From Tsukamurella spumae (GTDB taxonomy: Bacteria; Actinomycetota; Actinomycetes; Mycobacteriales; Mycobacteriaceae): a stretch of DNA of 64,000 nucleotides. Positions 37,203 through 47,926 of this stretch are shown here, piece by piece; the first letter of the stretch is position 1, and the number at the start of each line of letters is the position of its first letter. The notes under the pieces were generated by a model. The model saw nothing but the letters and a program-made list of their open reading frames with translations, had not been told where the DNA came from and made no database searches. The stretch lies in assembly GCF_012396015.1 (NCBI RefSeq), contig NZ_JAAXOQ010000016.1:1-64000 (forward strand), given 5' to 3'. The translations under genes were made by a program, and so were the position numbers.

Positions 37203-37937
37203 GTGTCCCGCCGGAGAGCCACCCGTCGCCTGTCCAGGCAGTCCTGGATCGGGCTGGTCCTCGTCACGGCCACCGCCGTGTTCGTGGCGGTCGGGGTGTA
37301 TCGGGACCGGTCCGGAGCCGAGCCCGCACCCGGTCCGGCGGCGCCGTCCGTCCAGATGTCCGACGGTGCGCCGCTGGCGGGCGTCCGGATCGTCGCCGCA
37401 CGCGAGCGGGCGCCGCAGGCGTACCGTCGGGCCGCCTTCGGCGAGGCGTGGACCGATGAGCAGTCCGCGCCGCTCGGACACAACGGCTGCGACACCCGCA
37501 ACGACGTGCTCAACCGAGACCTCGCCGACAAGACCTTCGTGCGCACGTCGGCCTGCCCGAACGCCGTGGCCACCGGCACCCTCGTCGACCCGTACAGCGG
37601 CACGACGATGCGTTTCACGCGCGGCTCGAAGACCTCCGCCAAGGTGCAGATCGACCACATCGTCGCGCTCGCCTACGCGTGGGACATGGGCGCCTGGTCG
37701 TGGGACGACGGCAAGCGCACCGCGTTCGCCAACGACCCGCGCAACCTCGTCGCGGTGGACGGGCCGGCCAACGAGAACAAGCGCGACTCTCCCCCGGGTC
37801 GCTGGATGCCGGCGAACGCGCGCTTCCACTGCCAGTACGCCCGCCAGTTCGCCTTCGTCGCGCGCGAGTACGGCCTGTCCGTGGATCGCGCCTCCGCCGC
37901 CGTCGTCGAGCGGGCCGTCGCGAGCTGCGAACCTTAA
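37203..37937 (+). CDS. secreted/membrane-anchored HNH (GmrSD C-terminal-like) endonuclease
   Basis: This 244-residue protein has an N-terminal signal anchor (IGLVLVTATAVFVAVGVY, about 16-33). The nuclease core has CDTRNDVLNRDL, the HNH motif with QIDHIVALAYAWDMGA, and DPRNLVAVDGPANENKRDS. This is the DUF1524-like family of small secreted nucleases common in Gram-positives. It could serve nutrient scavenging from DNA or attack competitors; no immunity gene is visible. The stop codon is built into a strong terminator. Confidence 0.85.
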   Translation: MSRRRATRRLSRQSWIGLVLVTATAVFVAVGVYRDRSGAEPAPGPAAPSVQMSDGAPLAGVRIVAARERAPQAYRRAAFGEAWTDEQSAPLGHNGCDTRNDVLNRDLADKTFVRTSACPNAVATGTLVDPYSGTTMRFTRGSKTSAKVQIDHIVALAYAWDMGAWSWDDGKRTAFANDPRNLVAVDGPANENKRDSPPGRWMPANARFHCQYARQFAFVAREYGLSVDRASAAVVERAVASCEP

Positions 37938-37961
37938 ACAAGCATTGCTGCTTGTTTTTTT
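37936..37961 (+). terminator. strong rho-independent terminator
   Basis: AAACAAGCA (37936-37944) and TGCTTGTTT (37949-37957) form a perfect 9-base stem with loop TTGC, running into seven T residues (37955-37961). The TAA stop of the nuclease gene (37935-37937) overlaps the first base pairs. It is strikingly AT-rich for this genome. Confidence 0.92.
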
Positions 37962-37980
37962 GCCTCGGGGCTGACAGAGT

Positions 37981-38769
37981 GTGGGCGTGCCCACTTCAGT
38001 CCCTGTGTTCGACGCGCTCGAGACCACCTCGGCCGCCGTCGCCGCCATCGCGGATTCGCTCCCCGACTGGTCGATCCCCACCCCCGCGGAGAGCTGGACG
38101 GTCGCCCATCAGGTCGCTCACCTGGCCTGGACCGACGAGGTCTCCCTGGTCGCCGCCACCGACCCGGAGGCCTTCACCGCACTCCTGCAGGAGGCCCTGA
38201 AGGACCCGATGGGCTTCGTCGATGCCGGCGCCGCCGAGCTCGCCGCCGATCCGGAGCTGCGCGCCCGCTGGGACCGGGCCCGCGCCGCGCTCGCGGTCGC
38301 GCTCCGGGCGGCGGACCCGGGTACCCCGCTCCCCTGGTTCGGCCCGCCCATGCGGCCCGCCACCATGGCGAACGCCCGCCTCATGGAGACCTGGGCGCAC
38401 GGACTCGATATCGCCGACGCCGCGGGCGTCGACCTGAACACGCCCGAGGCGCTGCCGCACGTGGCCAAGATCGCCTACAAGACCCGCGATTTCGCGTACA
38501 CGGTCAACGGCGAGACCCCGCCCGCCGAGCCCTTCGACGTCTTCCTCGTCGCGGCCGACGGCTCGGAGGCCTGCTTCGGTCCCGGCGACGCGCAGCAGCG
38601 CGTGACCGGGTCGCTGGAGGACTTCTGTCGCCTCGCGACCCAGCGCATCAACGTCGCCGACACCGACCTCGTCGCCACCGGTGCGGACGCCGCCCACTGG
38701 CTCACCATCGCGCAGTGCTTCGCCGGTGCGCCCGGCACCGGCCGCGCGCCGCAGGAGGGACGCGCATGA
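37981..38769 (+). CDS. TIGR03084-type mycothiol-dependent/DinB-fold metal-binding protein
   Basis: This 262-residue protein resembles the maleylpyruvate isomerase N-terminal (DinB-like) superfamily: WSIPTPAESWTVAHQVAHLAWTDE supplies a metal-binding His, with a second in LMETWAHGLDIADA. These four-helix proteins bind zinc and often use mycothiol. The subfamily is typically found beside AtuA in actinobacteria. GTG at 37981 or 37987 is the start. The stop overlaps the atuA start (ATGA). Confidence 0.8.
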   Translation: MGVPTSVPVFDALETTSAAVAAIADSLPDWSIPTPAESWTVAHQVAHLAWTDEVSLVAATDPEAFTALLQEALKDPMGFVDAGAAELAADPELRARWDRARAALAVALRAADPGTPLPWFGPPMRPATMANARLMETWAHGLDIADAAGVDLNTPEALPHVAKIAYKTRDFAYTVNGETPPAEPFDVFLVAADGSEACFGPGDAQQRVTGSLEDFCRLATQRINVADTDLVATGADAAHWLTIAQCFAGAPGTGRAPQEGRA

Positions 38770-40511
38770 CCCGTTCCGTCCGCATCGCCAACGTCTCCGG
38801 GTTCTACGGCGACCGCGCCACCGCACTCGGCGAGATGCTCGCCGGCCCCCGGGTCGACTACATCACCGGCGACTACCTGGCCGAGCTCACCATGCTGATC
38901 CTCGGGCGCGACCGCCTCAGGGACGCCGACCTCGGCTACGCCAAGACCTTCCTGCGTCAACTGACCCCACACCTGCGTACCCTCGCCGAACGCGGCACCA
39001 AGGTCGTCGTCAACGCCGGCGGGCTCAACCCGGGCGGCCTCGCCGCCGCCGTCGAGAAGGCGATGGAGAGCGCTGAGGAGTCGGTCCGCCATCTCAAGGT
39101 CGGGTGGGTCGACGGTGACGACCTGATCGCCCGGTCCGCCGAGCTCGGCGTGCCGAACGCGGTCACAGCCAACGCCTACCTCGGCGCCTTCGGCATCGCC
39201 GACTGCCTGGCCGCCGGCGCCGACATCGTGATCACCGGCCGCGTCACGGACGCCTCCGTGATCCTCGGCCCGGCGATCGCCGAATTCGGCTGGCAGCGCA
39301 CGGACTTCGACGCCCTCGCCGGCGCGGTCGCCGCGGGCCACATCATCGAATGCGGCACCCAGGCCACCGGTGGCAACTACGCCTTCTTCGACCGGCACCC
39401 GATCGAGCGGTTGCTGCACCCCGGCTTCCCCGTCGCCGAGATCGAGGCGGACGGCTCCTTCGCCATCACCAAACAGCCCGGCACCGGCGGCGTGGTCGAG
39501 GTGGGCACCGTCACCGCACAGCTGCTCTACGAGGTCACGGGGCAGCGCTACGCCAATCCCGATGTGACGCTGCGCCTGGACTCGATGACCCTGGCCCAGG
39601 ACGGCGCAGACCGGGTCACCGTCTCCGGCGTCCGAGGCGAGGCACCGTCGGCCACGACCAAGGTGGCCACCACCACCCTGGGCGGGTTCCGCAACGAGAT
39701 CGCCTTCCTGCTCACCGGACTCGACATCGAACGCAAAGCCGCCCTCCTCGAGGCGCAGCTGCGCGCCTCGCTCCAGCCCGCGCCGTCCGAGCTGCAGTTC
39801 CGCCTCGCCCGCACCGACCACCCGGACGCGTCGACGGAGGCCGCGGCGTCGGCCACGCTCACCGCGATCGCCTGGGACGCCGACCCGAACCGCGTGGGCC
39901 GCGCCTTCAGCTCCGCCGCCGTCGAGCTCGCGCTCGCCACCTACCCCGGCGCCTCTCCGATGGCCCCGCCGTCGAGCGGCGGCCCCTACGGCGTGTACCA
40001 GGCGGTATACGTCCCGAACGGCGATGTGCCGCACCGCTCCCACCGCCCCGACGGCACCGTCGTCGACATCGCGCCGCCGGGGGCGACGCAGGTCCTGCCC
40101 GCGGACCCCTCGCAGCCGGGCACGGCACCGTCGCCCGACGGTGCCGCCACCGTCCGCGTACCGCTGGGCACCGTGTTCGGCGCCCGCAGCGGCGACAAGG
40201 GCGGCAGCGCGAACGTGGGCGTCTGGGCGGAGTCCGACGACGCCTACGACTGGCTCCGCACGCACCTGACGGAAGCCGCACTGCGCGAACTGCTCCCGGA
40301 GGCGGCGGACCTGCCCGTCCGGCGCTACGAGCTCCCCAATCTGCGGGCCGTGAACTTCGTCGTCGAGGACCTCCTCGGCAAGGGCGTCGCGCACGGCTTC
40401 CGCTTCGACCCGCAGGCCAAAGGCGTCGGCGAGTGGCTCCGTGGCCGCTACGTCGACCTGCCCGTCACCCTGCTGCCCGCGACCGCCCACACCGAGGAGA
40501 TCAACGCATGA
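38766..40511 (+). CDS. acyclic terpene utilisation AtuA-family protein (DUF1446)
   Basis: This 581-residue protein has the DUF1446 core (RIANVSGFYGDR, VVVNAGGLNPGG, ITGRVTDASVILGP) and a C-terminal AtuA-like domain (ARSGDKGGSANVGVWA). AtuA is required for citronellol/geraniol catabolism in Pseudomonas, though its reaction is not settled. Here it is coupled by ATGA overlaps to the genes on both sides. A perfect inverted repeat of the iterated motif lies within it at 40124-40145. Confidence 0.88.
   Translation: MTRSVRIANVSGFYGDRATALGEMLAGPRVDYITGDYLAELTMLILGRDRLRDADLGYAKTFLRQLTPHLRTLAERGTKVVVNAGGLNPGGLAAAVEKAMESAEESVRHLKVGWVDGDDLIARSAELGVPNAVTANAYLGAFGIADCLAAGADIVITGRVTDASVILGPAIAEFGWQRTDFDALAGAVAAGHIIECGTQATGGNYAFFDRHPIERLLHPGFPVAEIEADGSFAITKQPGTGGVVEVGTVTAQLLYEVTGQRYANPDVTLRLDSMTLAQDGADRVTVSGVRGEAPSATTKVATTTLGGFRNEIAFLLTGLDIERKAALLEAQLRASLQPAPSELQFRLARTDHPDASTEAAASATLTAIAWDADPNRVGRAFSSAAVELALATYPGASPMAPPSSGGPYGVYQAVYVPNGDVPHRSHRPDGTVVDIAPPGATQVLPADPSQPGTAPSPDGAATVRVPLGTVFGARSGDKGGSANVGVWAESDDAYDWLRTHLTEAALRELLPEAADLPVRRYELPNLRAVNFVVEDLLGKGVAHGFRFDPQAKGVGEWLRGRYVDLPVTLLPATAHTEEINA
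40124..40145. repeat. perfect inverted pair of the iterated GGCACCGTCG motif
   Basis: GGCACCGTCG is followed after two bases by its exact complement CGACGGTGCC, inside the atuA reading frame at a Pro/Ser/Ala-rich linker between its two domains. It could form a 10-base-pair hairpin in DNA or mRNA. Confidence 0.7.
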
Positions 40512-41692
40512 CCGGCCTCTGGGAGTCCGAGGAGCGGATCGCGCTCCGCGACACGGTGACCGCGTTCACGCAGCGCGAGATCCTGCCCCACCTCGACGAA
40601 TGGGAGGCCAGCGGCCTGCTCCCCCGGGAGCTCCACGAGAAGGCCGGCGCGTTGGGCCTGCTCGGCGTGTCCTTCCCCGAGTCGGTGGGCGGCGGCGGGG
40701 GCGATCCCCGCGACGCGCTCATCGTGTGCGAGGCGATGCACGAGGCCGGCGGCTCCGGCGGCCTGTTCGCCTCGCTGTTCACCTGCGGGATCTCGGTGCC
40801 GCACATCATCCTCGCCGGCACCGAGGAGCAGAAGCGGAGATGGGTCGCGCCGGTCCTGGCGGGCGAGAAGATCAGCTCGCTGGCGCTCACCGAGCCCGGC
40901 GGCGGCTCCGACCTCGGGCACCTGACGACCACCGCCCGGCGCTTCGACGACGGGGACGGGTCCTACTACCTCGTCAACGGCGCCAAGACCTTCATCACCT
41001 CGGGCGTGCGCGCCGACTGGGTCGTGACCGCGGTCCGCACCGGCGGCGAGGGCGCGAGCGGAATCAGCCTCCTCGTCATCCCCAAGGGCCTGGACGGATT
41101 CGAGGTCAGCGCGCCCCTGAAGAAGATGGGCTGGCTCGCCTCCGACACCGCCGAGCTGTCCTTCACCGACGTCCGCGTGCCCGCCGAGAACCTCATCGGC
41201 CCCGAGAACAGCGGCTTCCTCATGATCGGCGCCGCCTTCGTCACCGAGCGGCTCGCCCTCGCGGTGCAGGCCTATTCGCACGCGCAGCGCTGCCTCGACC
41301 TCACCCTCGACTGGGTGCGCACTCGCGAGACCTTCGGGCAGCCGCTGATCACGCGGCAGGCGGTGCAGAACACCGTCACCGAGATGCGCAGGCGCACCGA
41401 GGTCGCCCGGGTCTACAGCCGGCATGTCGCCGATCTCTACACCGACGCACTCGAATCCGGCGGTCCGGCCGCGGCGGCCGAGCTCGTCCCCCAGGCGTGT
41501 TTCGCGAAGAACACCGCCGTCGAGACGGCCGAGTGGGTCGCGAACGAGGCCGTGCAGCTGTTCGGCGGCCACGGCTACATGGCCGAGTACGAGGTCTCGC
41601 GGCACTACCGCGACGTCCGCATCCTCGGCATCGGCGGCGGCACCACCCAGATCCTGACCACGCTCGCAGCCAATCGACTCGGCTACAAGTGA
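40508..41692 (+). CDS. acyl-CoA dehydrogenase (AtuD/LiuA-like), first copy
   Basis: This 394-residue flavoprotein has the FAD/substrate segments SLALTEPGGGSDLGHLTTTA and NGAKTFITSG, and the C-terminal signature EAVQLFGGHGYMAEYEVSRHYRDVRI. It introduces an alpha,beta double bond in an acyl-CoA, probably branched (isovaleryl- or citronellyl-CoA), judging from the neighbouring carboxylase genes. The start overlaps the atuA stop (ATGA). Confidence 0.88.
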   Translation: MTGLWESEERIALRDTVTAFTQREILPHLDEWEASGLLPRELHEKAGALGLLGVSFPESVGGGGGDPRDALIVCEAMHEAGGSGGLFASLFTCGISVPHIILAGTEEQKRRWVAPVLAGEKISSLALTEPGGGSDLGHLTTTARRFDDGDGSYYLVNGAKTFITSGVRADWVVTAVRTGGEGASGISLLVIPKGLDGFEVSAPLKKMGWLASDTAELSFTDVRVPAENLIGPENSGFLMIGAAFVTERLALAVQAYSHAQRCLDLTLDWVRTRETFGQPLITRQAVQNTVTEMRRRTEVARVYSRHVADLYTDALESGGPAAAAELVPQACFAKNTAVETAEWVANEAVQLFGGHGYMAEYEVSRHYRDVRILGIGGGTTQILTTLAANRLGYK

Positions 41693-41744
41693 TCCCCCCA
41701 TCGGGTCGTCCGCCACGCACCCACGAAAGCAGAGGAACACACCC

Positions 41745-43330
<1,586 letters not shown>

Positions 43331-43334
<4 letters not shown>

Positions 43335-45310
43335 GTGAAATGACCGATACTGTTTTCGATTCCGTCCTCGTCGCGAACCGCGGCGAGATCGCCCGCCGCG
43401 TCATCGCCGCGGCCCACGCCCGCGGCCTGCGCGCCGTGGCCGTCTACTCCGACCCGGACGCGAGCGCGCCGCACGTCGCCGAGGCCGACGAGGCGGTGCG
43501 CCTGCCCGGCGAGTCCCCCGCCGACACGTACCTGCAGGGCGAGCAGATCATCGCCGCGGCGAAGGCCACCGGCGCACAGGCGATCCACCCCGGCTACGGC
43601 TTCCTCTCCGAGAACGCCGAGTTCGCCGCCGCGGTCCGGGCGGCGGGCATCGTCTGGATCGGCCCCTCCCCCGAGGCCATCACCGCGATGGGTTCCAAGG
43701 TCGCGGCCAAGGCCCGCCTCGCCGCGGCCGGCGTCCCGATGCTCACCAATCTCACGCCGGACCAGGTCTCCGACGACGACTTCCCGGTCCTGGTGAAGGC
43801 CTCCGCGGGCGGCGGCGGCCGCGGCATGCGCGTGGTCCGCACCCGCGCCGAGCTGGAGGAGAACCTGGAGACCGCGGAGCGCGAGGCGAAATCGGCCTTC
43901 GGCGACGGCACCGTCTTCTGCGAGCGCTACCTCGAGCGCGGCCGGCACATCGAGGTCCAGGTGATGGCGGACTCCCAGGGCACCGTGTGGGCCGTGGGCG
44001 AGCGCGAGTGCTCCATCCAGCGCCGCCACCAGAAGGTGCTCGAGGAGGCCCCGTCGCCCCTCGTGGAGCGGCACCCGGCCATGCGCGCCGCCCTGTACGA
44101 CGCGGCCACCAGCGCGGCGAGGGCCATCGGCTACACGGGCGCGGGCACCGTCGAGTTCCTCGCCACCGATGCCGGCGAGTTCTTCTTCCTCGAGGTGAAC
44201 ACCCGCCTGCAGGTGGAGCATCCGGTCACCGAGGCCACCACCGGCCTCGACCTCGTGGGACTGCAGTTCGACGTGGCCGCGGGCCTGCCACTGCCGTCCG
44301 CCGAGCCGCCCGCGACCCGCGGGTGGGCGATCGAGGCACGGCTCTACGCCGAGGACCCCGCCAACGACTGGCGCCCCGCCGCGGGCGTCGTGCACCGCTT
44401 CGAGGTGCCCGGCACGATCAGCGAGTTCTCCGGCCCGGACCGGCCCGGCATCCGCCTCGACAGCGCGCTCGCGCCCACGGGCAGCGTCGTCGAGGTCTTC
44501 TACGACCCGATGCTCGCCAAGGTGATCGGCTACGCCCCCACCCGCGCGCAGGCGCTCGCCATCACGGAGGCGGCGCTGCGGAAGGCGACGATCCACGGCC
44601 TCACCACGAACCGCGACCTGCTGGTCCGGATCCTCGCGGACGCGGACTTCAAGGCCGGCGACTTCGCCGCCGACTTCCTCACCGGGGAGCGGCTCGAGCG
44701 CCTCGCGGCGCCGCTGCTGGACGAGACGGAGCTGGCGCAGGCCGCGAGCGCGGCCGGCGCCGTCCTGGACCGACGGGGCGCCGCCGCCGGCCCGCTGCCG
44801 CACGTCGCGCCGGGGTGGCGCAATGTCGGTGCGCGCAGTCTCGTGCCGGAGTTCCGCACCACGGACGAGCGGGAGTTCCGCGCCGACGGCGGGCAGGTCG
44901 CGACCGTCACCGACGACGGTGACCGCGCGCGGGTCGCGGTCGAGCGCGACGGGATCCGGCGCACCGTCGCCGTGACGGCGTATCCGGGGGACCGCACCGT
45001 CGTCGAGGTGGAGACCGCGCGCGGCGCGGCGACGCTGACGCTCGTCGACCCCCTGCCCTCGGCGGACGCCGCCGCGGCGGCGGGTTCGCTGCTCGCGCCC
45101 ATGCCCGGCGTGATCACCCGGATCGGCGCGCAGGAGGGCGATTCCGTCACCGTCGGGCAGCCCGTGCTGTGGATGGAGGCGATGAAGATGGAGCACGCCA
45201 TCTCGGCGCCCGCCGATGGCGTCATCACCACCATCGCCGTCGAGGTGGGCCAGAACATCGATGCCGGCGCCGTCGTCGCCGTGCTGGAAGATTCAGGAGA
45301 CAACACGTAA
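43331..45310 (+). CDS. acyl-CoA carboxylase alpha (biotin carboxylase + BCCP) subunit
   Basis: This 659-residue protein has the biotin carboxylase N-domain (SVLVANRGEIARRVI), ATP-grasp glycine loop VKASAGGGGRGMRVV, EVNTRLQVEHPVTE and a C-terminal biotinyl domain with the carrier lysine at about residue 619 (WMEAMKMEHA). It uses ATP and bicarbonate to charge biotin for the beta subunit. GTG at 43331 overlaps the beta stop; an ATG at 43340 (MTDTVFDS) is an equally good start. Confidence 0.93.
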
Positions 45311-46489
45311 ATGAGCACCACCAGCATCTCCATGGACGTCATCGAGTCCGAGGAGCGCCAGGCGCTCCGCACGACCGTCTCGGAGCTGGGCCGGCGGTTC
45401 GGCCCCGAGTACATGCGCGAGAAGATCGCCGCCGGCGAGGGCCCCATCGAACTGTGGAGGGCCGCGGGCGATCTCGGCCTAATCGGCGTGAACATCGCCG
45501 AGCAGTACGGCGGCGGCGGCGCCGGCATGTACGAACTGGGCATCGTCGGCGAGGAGCTCGCCGCGGTCGGGTCCTCACTGCTCATGCTGGTGGTGTCCCC
45601 GGCGATCAACGGCACCATCATCTCCCGGTTCGGCACCGAGGAGCAGAAACAGCGCTGGCTGCCCGGCATCGCCTCGGGCGAGACCATCGCGGCCTTCGCG
45701 ATCACCGAGCCGGATGCGGGCAGCAACAGCCACCGGATCACGACCACCGCCCGGCGGGACGGCGACGACTGGATCATCTCGGGCCAGAAGACCTTCATCT
45801 CCGGCATCGAGCTGGCCGACGTGATCCTCGTGGTCTCGCGCAGCGAGGACGCCAAGACCGGCAAACTGCGCCCCGCGCTGTTCCTCATGCCCACCGACTC
45901 CCCCGGCCTGCAGAGGACGAAGATCCCCATGGAGGTGGGCCTGCCGGAGTCCCAGTGGACGCTGTTCTTCGACGACGTGCGGCTGCCCGCCGAGGCGCTC
46001 GTCGGCGAGCCCGACGCTGCGATCGCCCAGCTCTTCGCGGGGCTCAACCCCGAGCGCATCATGGCCGCCGCCGGCTCGGTGGGCTCGGCCCGCTACGCGA
46101 TCGACCGCGCGGTGGACTACGCCAAGCAGCGCACCGTCTTCAAGGTCCCGATCGGCGCGCATCAGGCGATCGCCCATCCGCTCGCCGAGCTCAAGGTCGA
46201 GACGGAGCTCGCGAAGCTCATGCTGCAGAAGGCCGCGACGCTCTACGACGCCGGGCAGGAGTTCGCCGCGGCGGAGGCCGCGAACATGGCGAAGTTCGCG
46301 GGCGGCGAGGCGGGCGCGAAGGCCGTCGACCGGGCGATCCACTCGCTCGGCGGCAACGGCCTGACCACCGAGTACGGCCTGGCGCAGATGCTGGTGGCGT
46401 CGAGGCTGTTCCGCATCGCGCCGGTCAGCCGCGAGATGGTGCTCAACTTCATCTCCGAGCACAGCCTCGGCCTGCCCAAGAGCTACTAG
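45311..46489 (+). CDS. acyl-CoA dehydrogenase, second copy
   Basis: This 392-residue enzyme has the FAD segments AFAITEPDAGSNSHRI and ISGQKTFISG, and the C-terminal HSLGGNGLTTEYGLAQM signature. It differs clearly from the copy at 40508, so the pathway likely has two desaturation steps on different chain lengths or branches. The start is the ATG at 45311, directly after the alpha subunit, with AGGAGA upstream. Confidence 0.9.
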   Translation: MSTTSISMDVIESEERQALRTTVSELGRRFGPEYMREKIAAGEGPIELWRAAGDLGLIGVNIAEQYGGGGAGMYELGIVGEELAAVGSSLLMLVVSPAINGTIISRFGTEEQKQRWLPGIASGETIAAFAITEPDAGSNSHRITTTARRDGDDWIISGQKTFISGIELADVILVVSRSEDAKTGKLRPALFLMPTDSPGLQRTKIPMEVGLPESQWTLFFDDVRLPAEALVGEPDAAIAQLFAGLNPERIMAAAGSVGSARYAIDRAVDYAKQRTVFKVPIGAHQAIAHPLAELKVETELAKLMLQKAATLYDAGQEFAAAEAANMAKFAGGEAGAKAVDRAIHSLGGNGLTTEYGLAQMLVASRLFRIAPVSREMVLNFISEHSLGLPKSY

Positions 46490-46497
46490 GAGCCCCG

Positions 46498-47283
46498 GTG
46501 ACCGACTCCTTGGTCCACTATGAGACGCACGGCGGCGCCGCGTATCTCACGATCGACAGCCCGCACAACCGCAACGCGATCTCGCAGCGCCTGCTCGCCG
46601 ATCTGCGTGCGGGGCTCCAGCGGGCGGCCGCCGACGACGCCGCGCGCGCGGTGGTGCTCACCCACACCGGCACGACCTTCTGCGCCGGTGCGGATCTCAA
46701 GGAGGCGGCGGCGAACGGGGCCGGGACGGATCCGAGGTCGCGCACGCTGGCGATGATCGGCGCCATGCGCGGCATCGTCGAGTGCCCGAAGCCGGTGATC
46801 GCCCAGGTCGACGGGCACGTGCGCGCCGGCGGCTTCGGCCTCATCGGGTCCTGTGATTTCGTGTTCGCCGGCCCGGCGGCCTCGTTCGCCGTGACGGAGA
46901 CCCGCATCGGGGTGGCGCCGGCGATGGTCTCGCTGGTGCTGCTGCCGCATCTGCCCTCCCGGGTCGCGTCCGCCCTCCTGCTCACGGGCCGGAGCTTCGA
47001 CGGTGCGCAGGCCGCCGAGTACGGGCTGATCACCGCCGCCGTCGACGATCCCGCGGCGGCCGTCGCGGACCAGCTGGCCGAGCTGCAGTTGTGCAGCCCG
47101 CAGGGCCTGCGGGAGACGAAGCAGATCCTGTGGCACGACGTCCTGCGCTCGTTCGACGAGCGGGCCGAGTCGCTCGGCGAGCAGTCGGCGCGGCTGTTCG
47201 GGTCGGCGGAATCGGTCGAGGGGATCACCGCGTTCCTGCAGAAGCGCGCGCCGAGCTGGGCCGAACCGGCACCGTCGGCATAG
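46498..47283 (+). CDS. enoyl-CoA hydratase/isomerase family protein
   Basis: This 261-residue crotonase has the oxyanion-hole segments CAGADLKEA and DGHVRAGGFGLIGSCD. Of the two catalytic Glu residues of standard hydratases, the first is replaced (AGGFGL for GGGCEL); the second is kept in VTETRIG. It may hydrate a branched 2-enoyl-CoA such as a methylglutaconyl-type product, but the loss of one acid leaves the reaction open. GTG at 46498 follows GGAG. Confidence 0.83.
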   Translation: MTDSLVHYETHGGAAYLTIDSPHNRNAISQRLLADLRAGLQRAAADDAARAVVLTHTGTTFCAGADLKEAAANGAGTDPRSRTLAMIGAMRGIVECPKPVIAQVDGHVRAGGFGLIGSCDFVFAGPAASFAVTETRIGVAPAMVSLVLLPHLPSRVASALLLTGRSFDGAQAAEYGLITAAVDDPAAAVADQLAELQLCSPQGLRETKQILWHDVLRSFDERAESLGEQSARLFGSAESVEGITAFLQKRAPSWAEPAPSA

Positions 47284-47294
47284 GCTTATCCCCA

Positions 47295-47909
47295 ATGGCA
47301 CCCCTTCGTCCGCCCATCCGGGCACCCCAACAGTCCCGCAGCCGGGAGACCCGGCAGCGGCTGTTGGAGACCACGATCGCGTCCCTGGCCACCCGCGGCT
47401 GGGTCGCGACCACCGTCGGTAGCGTCGCCCGGCGGGCGGGCGTGTCGCGCGGCGCGGCGCAGCACCACTTCCCCACCAGGGAGGACCTGATCAGCGCCGC
47501 CCTCGAGTACATGGGCGAGCAGCGCCTCGCGCACGTCGCGGCGGCGGGCGCGGCGGTCCCGGAGGGCCCCGAGCGGCCGTACGCCGTGGCGCGCCTGATC
47601 GTCGAGTACTACACCGATGACCTGTTCAAGGCGGCGCTGCACGTGTGGACCGCGGCGGCCAGCGACGAGGCGCTGCGCGAACGGATGCTGCCCTTCGAGA
47701 ACCGGCACTCCCGCGAGGTGTTCGCCCTCGCCATGCGCCTGCTCGAGGTGGACCGCGACGACGACGAGGCCCGCCGGGCGGTGCAGGCGACGCTCGATCT
47801 GGCCCGCGGACTCGGTCTCGCCGACCTGCTCTCCGACGACGCCGAGCGGCGCGAACAGGTCATCGACTTCTGGGGCCGGCAGCTCACCTCGATCGTCGCG
47901 TCCCGCTGA
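47295..47909 (+). CDS. TetR-family transcriptional regulator
   Basis: This 204-residue protein has a TetR helix-turn-helix at the N-terminus (TVGSVARRAGVSRGAAQHHFPTREDLI) and a helical ligand-binding domain. It is last in the catabolic cluster, 11 bases after the hydratase gene on the same strand, and is the obvious local regulator, likely sensing an acyl-CoA intermediate. No palindromic operator was recognised near it. Confidence 0.88.
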   Translation: MAPLRPPIRAPQQSRSRETRQRLLETTIASLATRGWVATTVGSVARRAGVSRGAAQHHFPTREDLISAALEYMGEQRLAHVAAAGAAVPEGPERPYAVARLIVEYYTDDLFKAALHVWTAAASDEALRERMLPFENRHSREVFALAMRLLEVDRDDDEARRAVQATLDLARGLGLADLLSDDAERREQVIDFWGRQLTSIVASR

Positions 47910-47926
47910 CCCGGGCGGCGCGGCGG

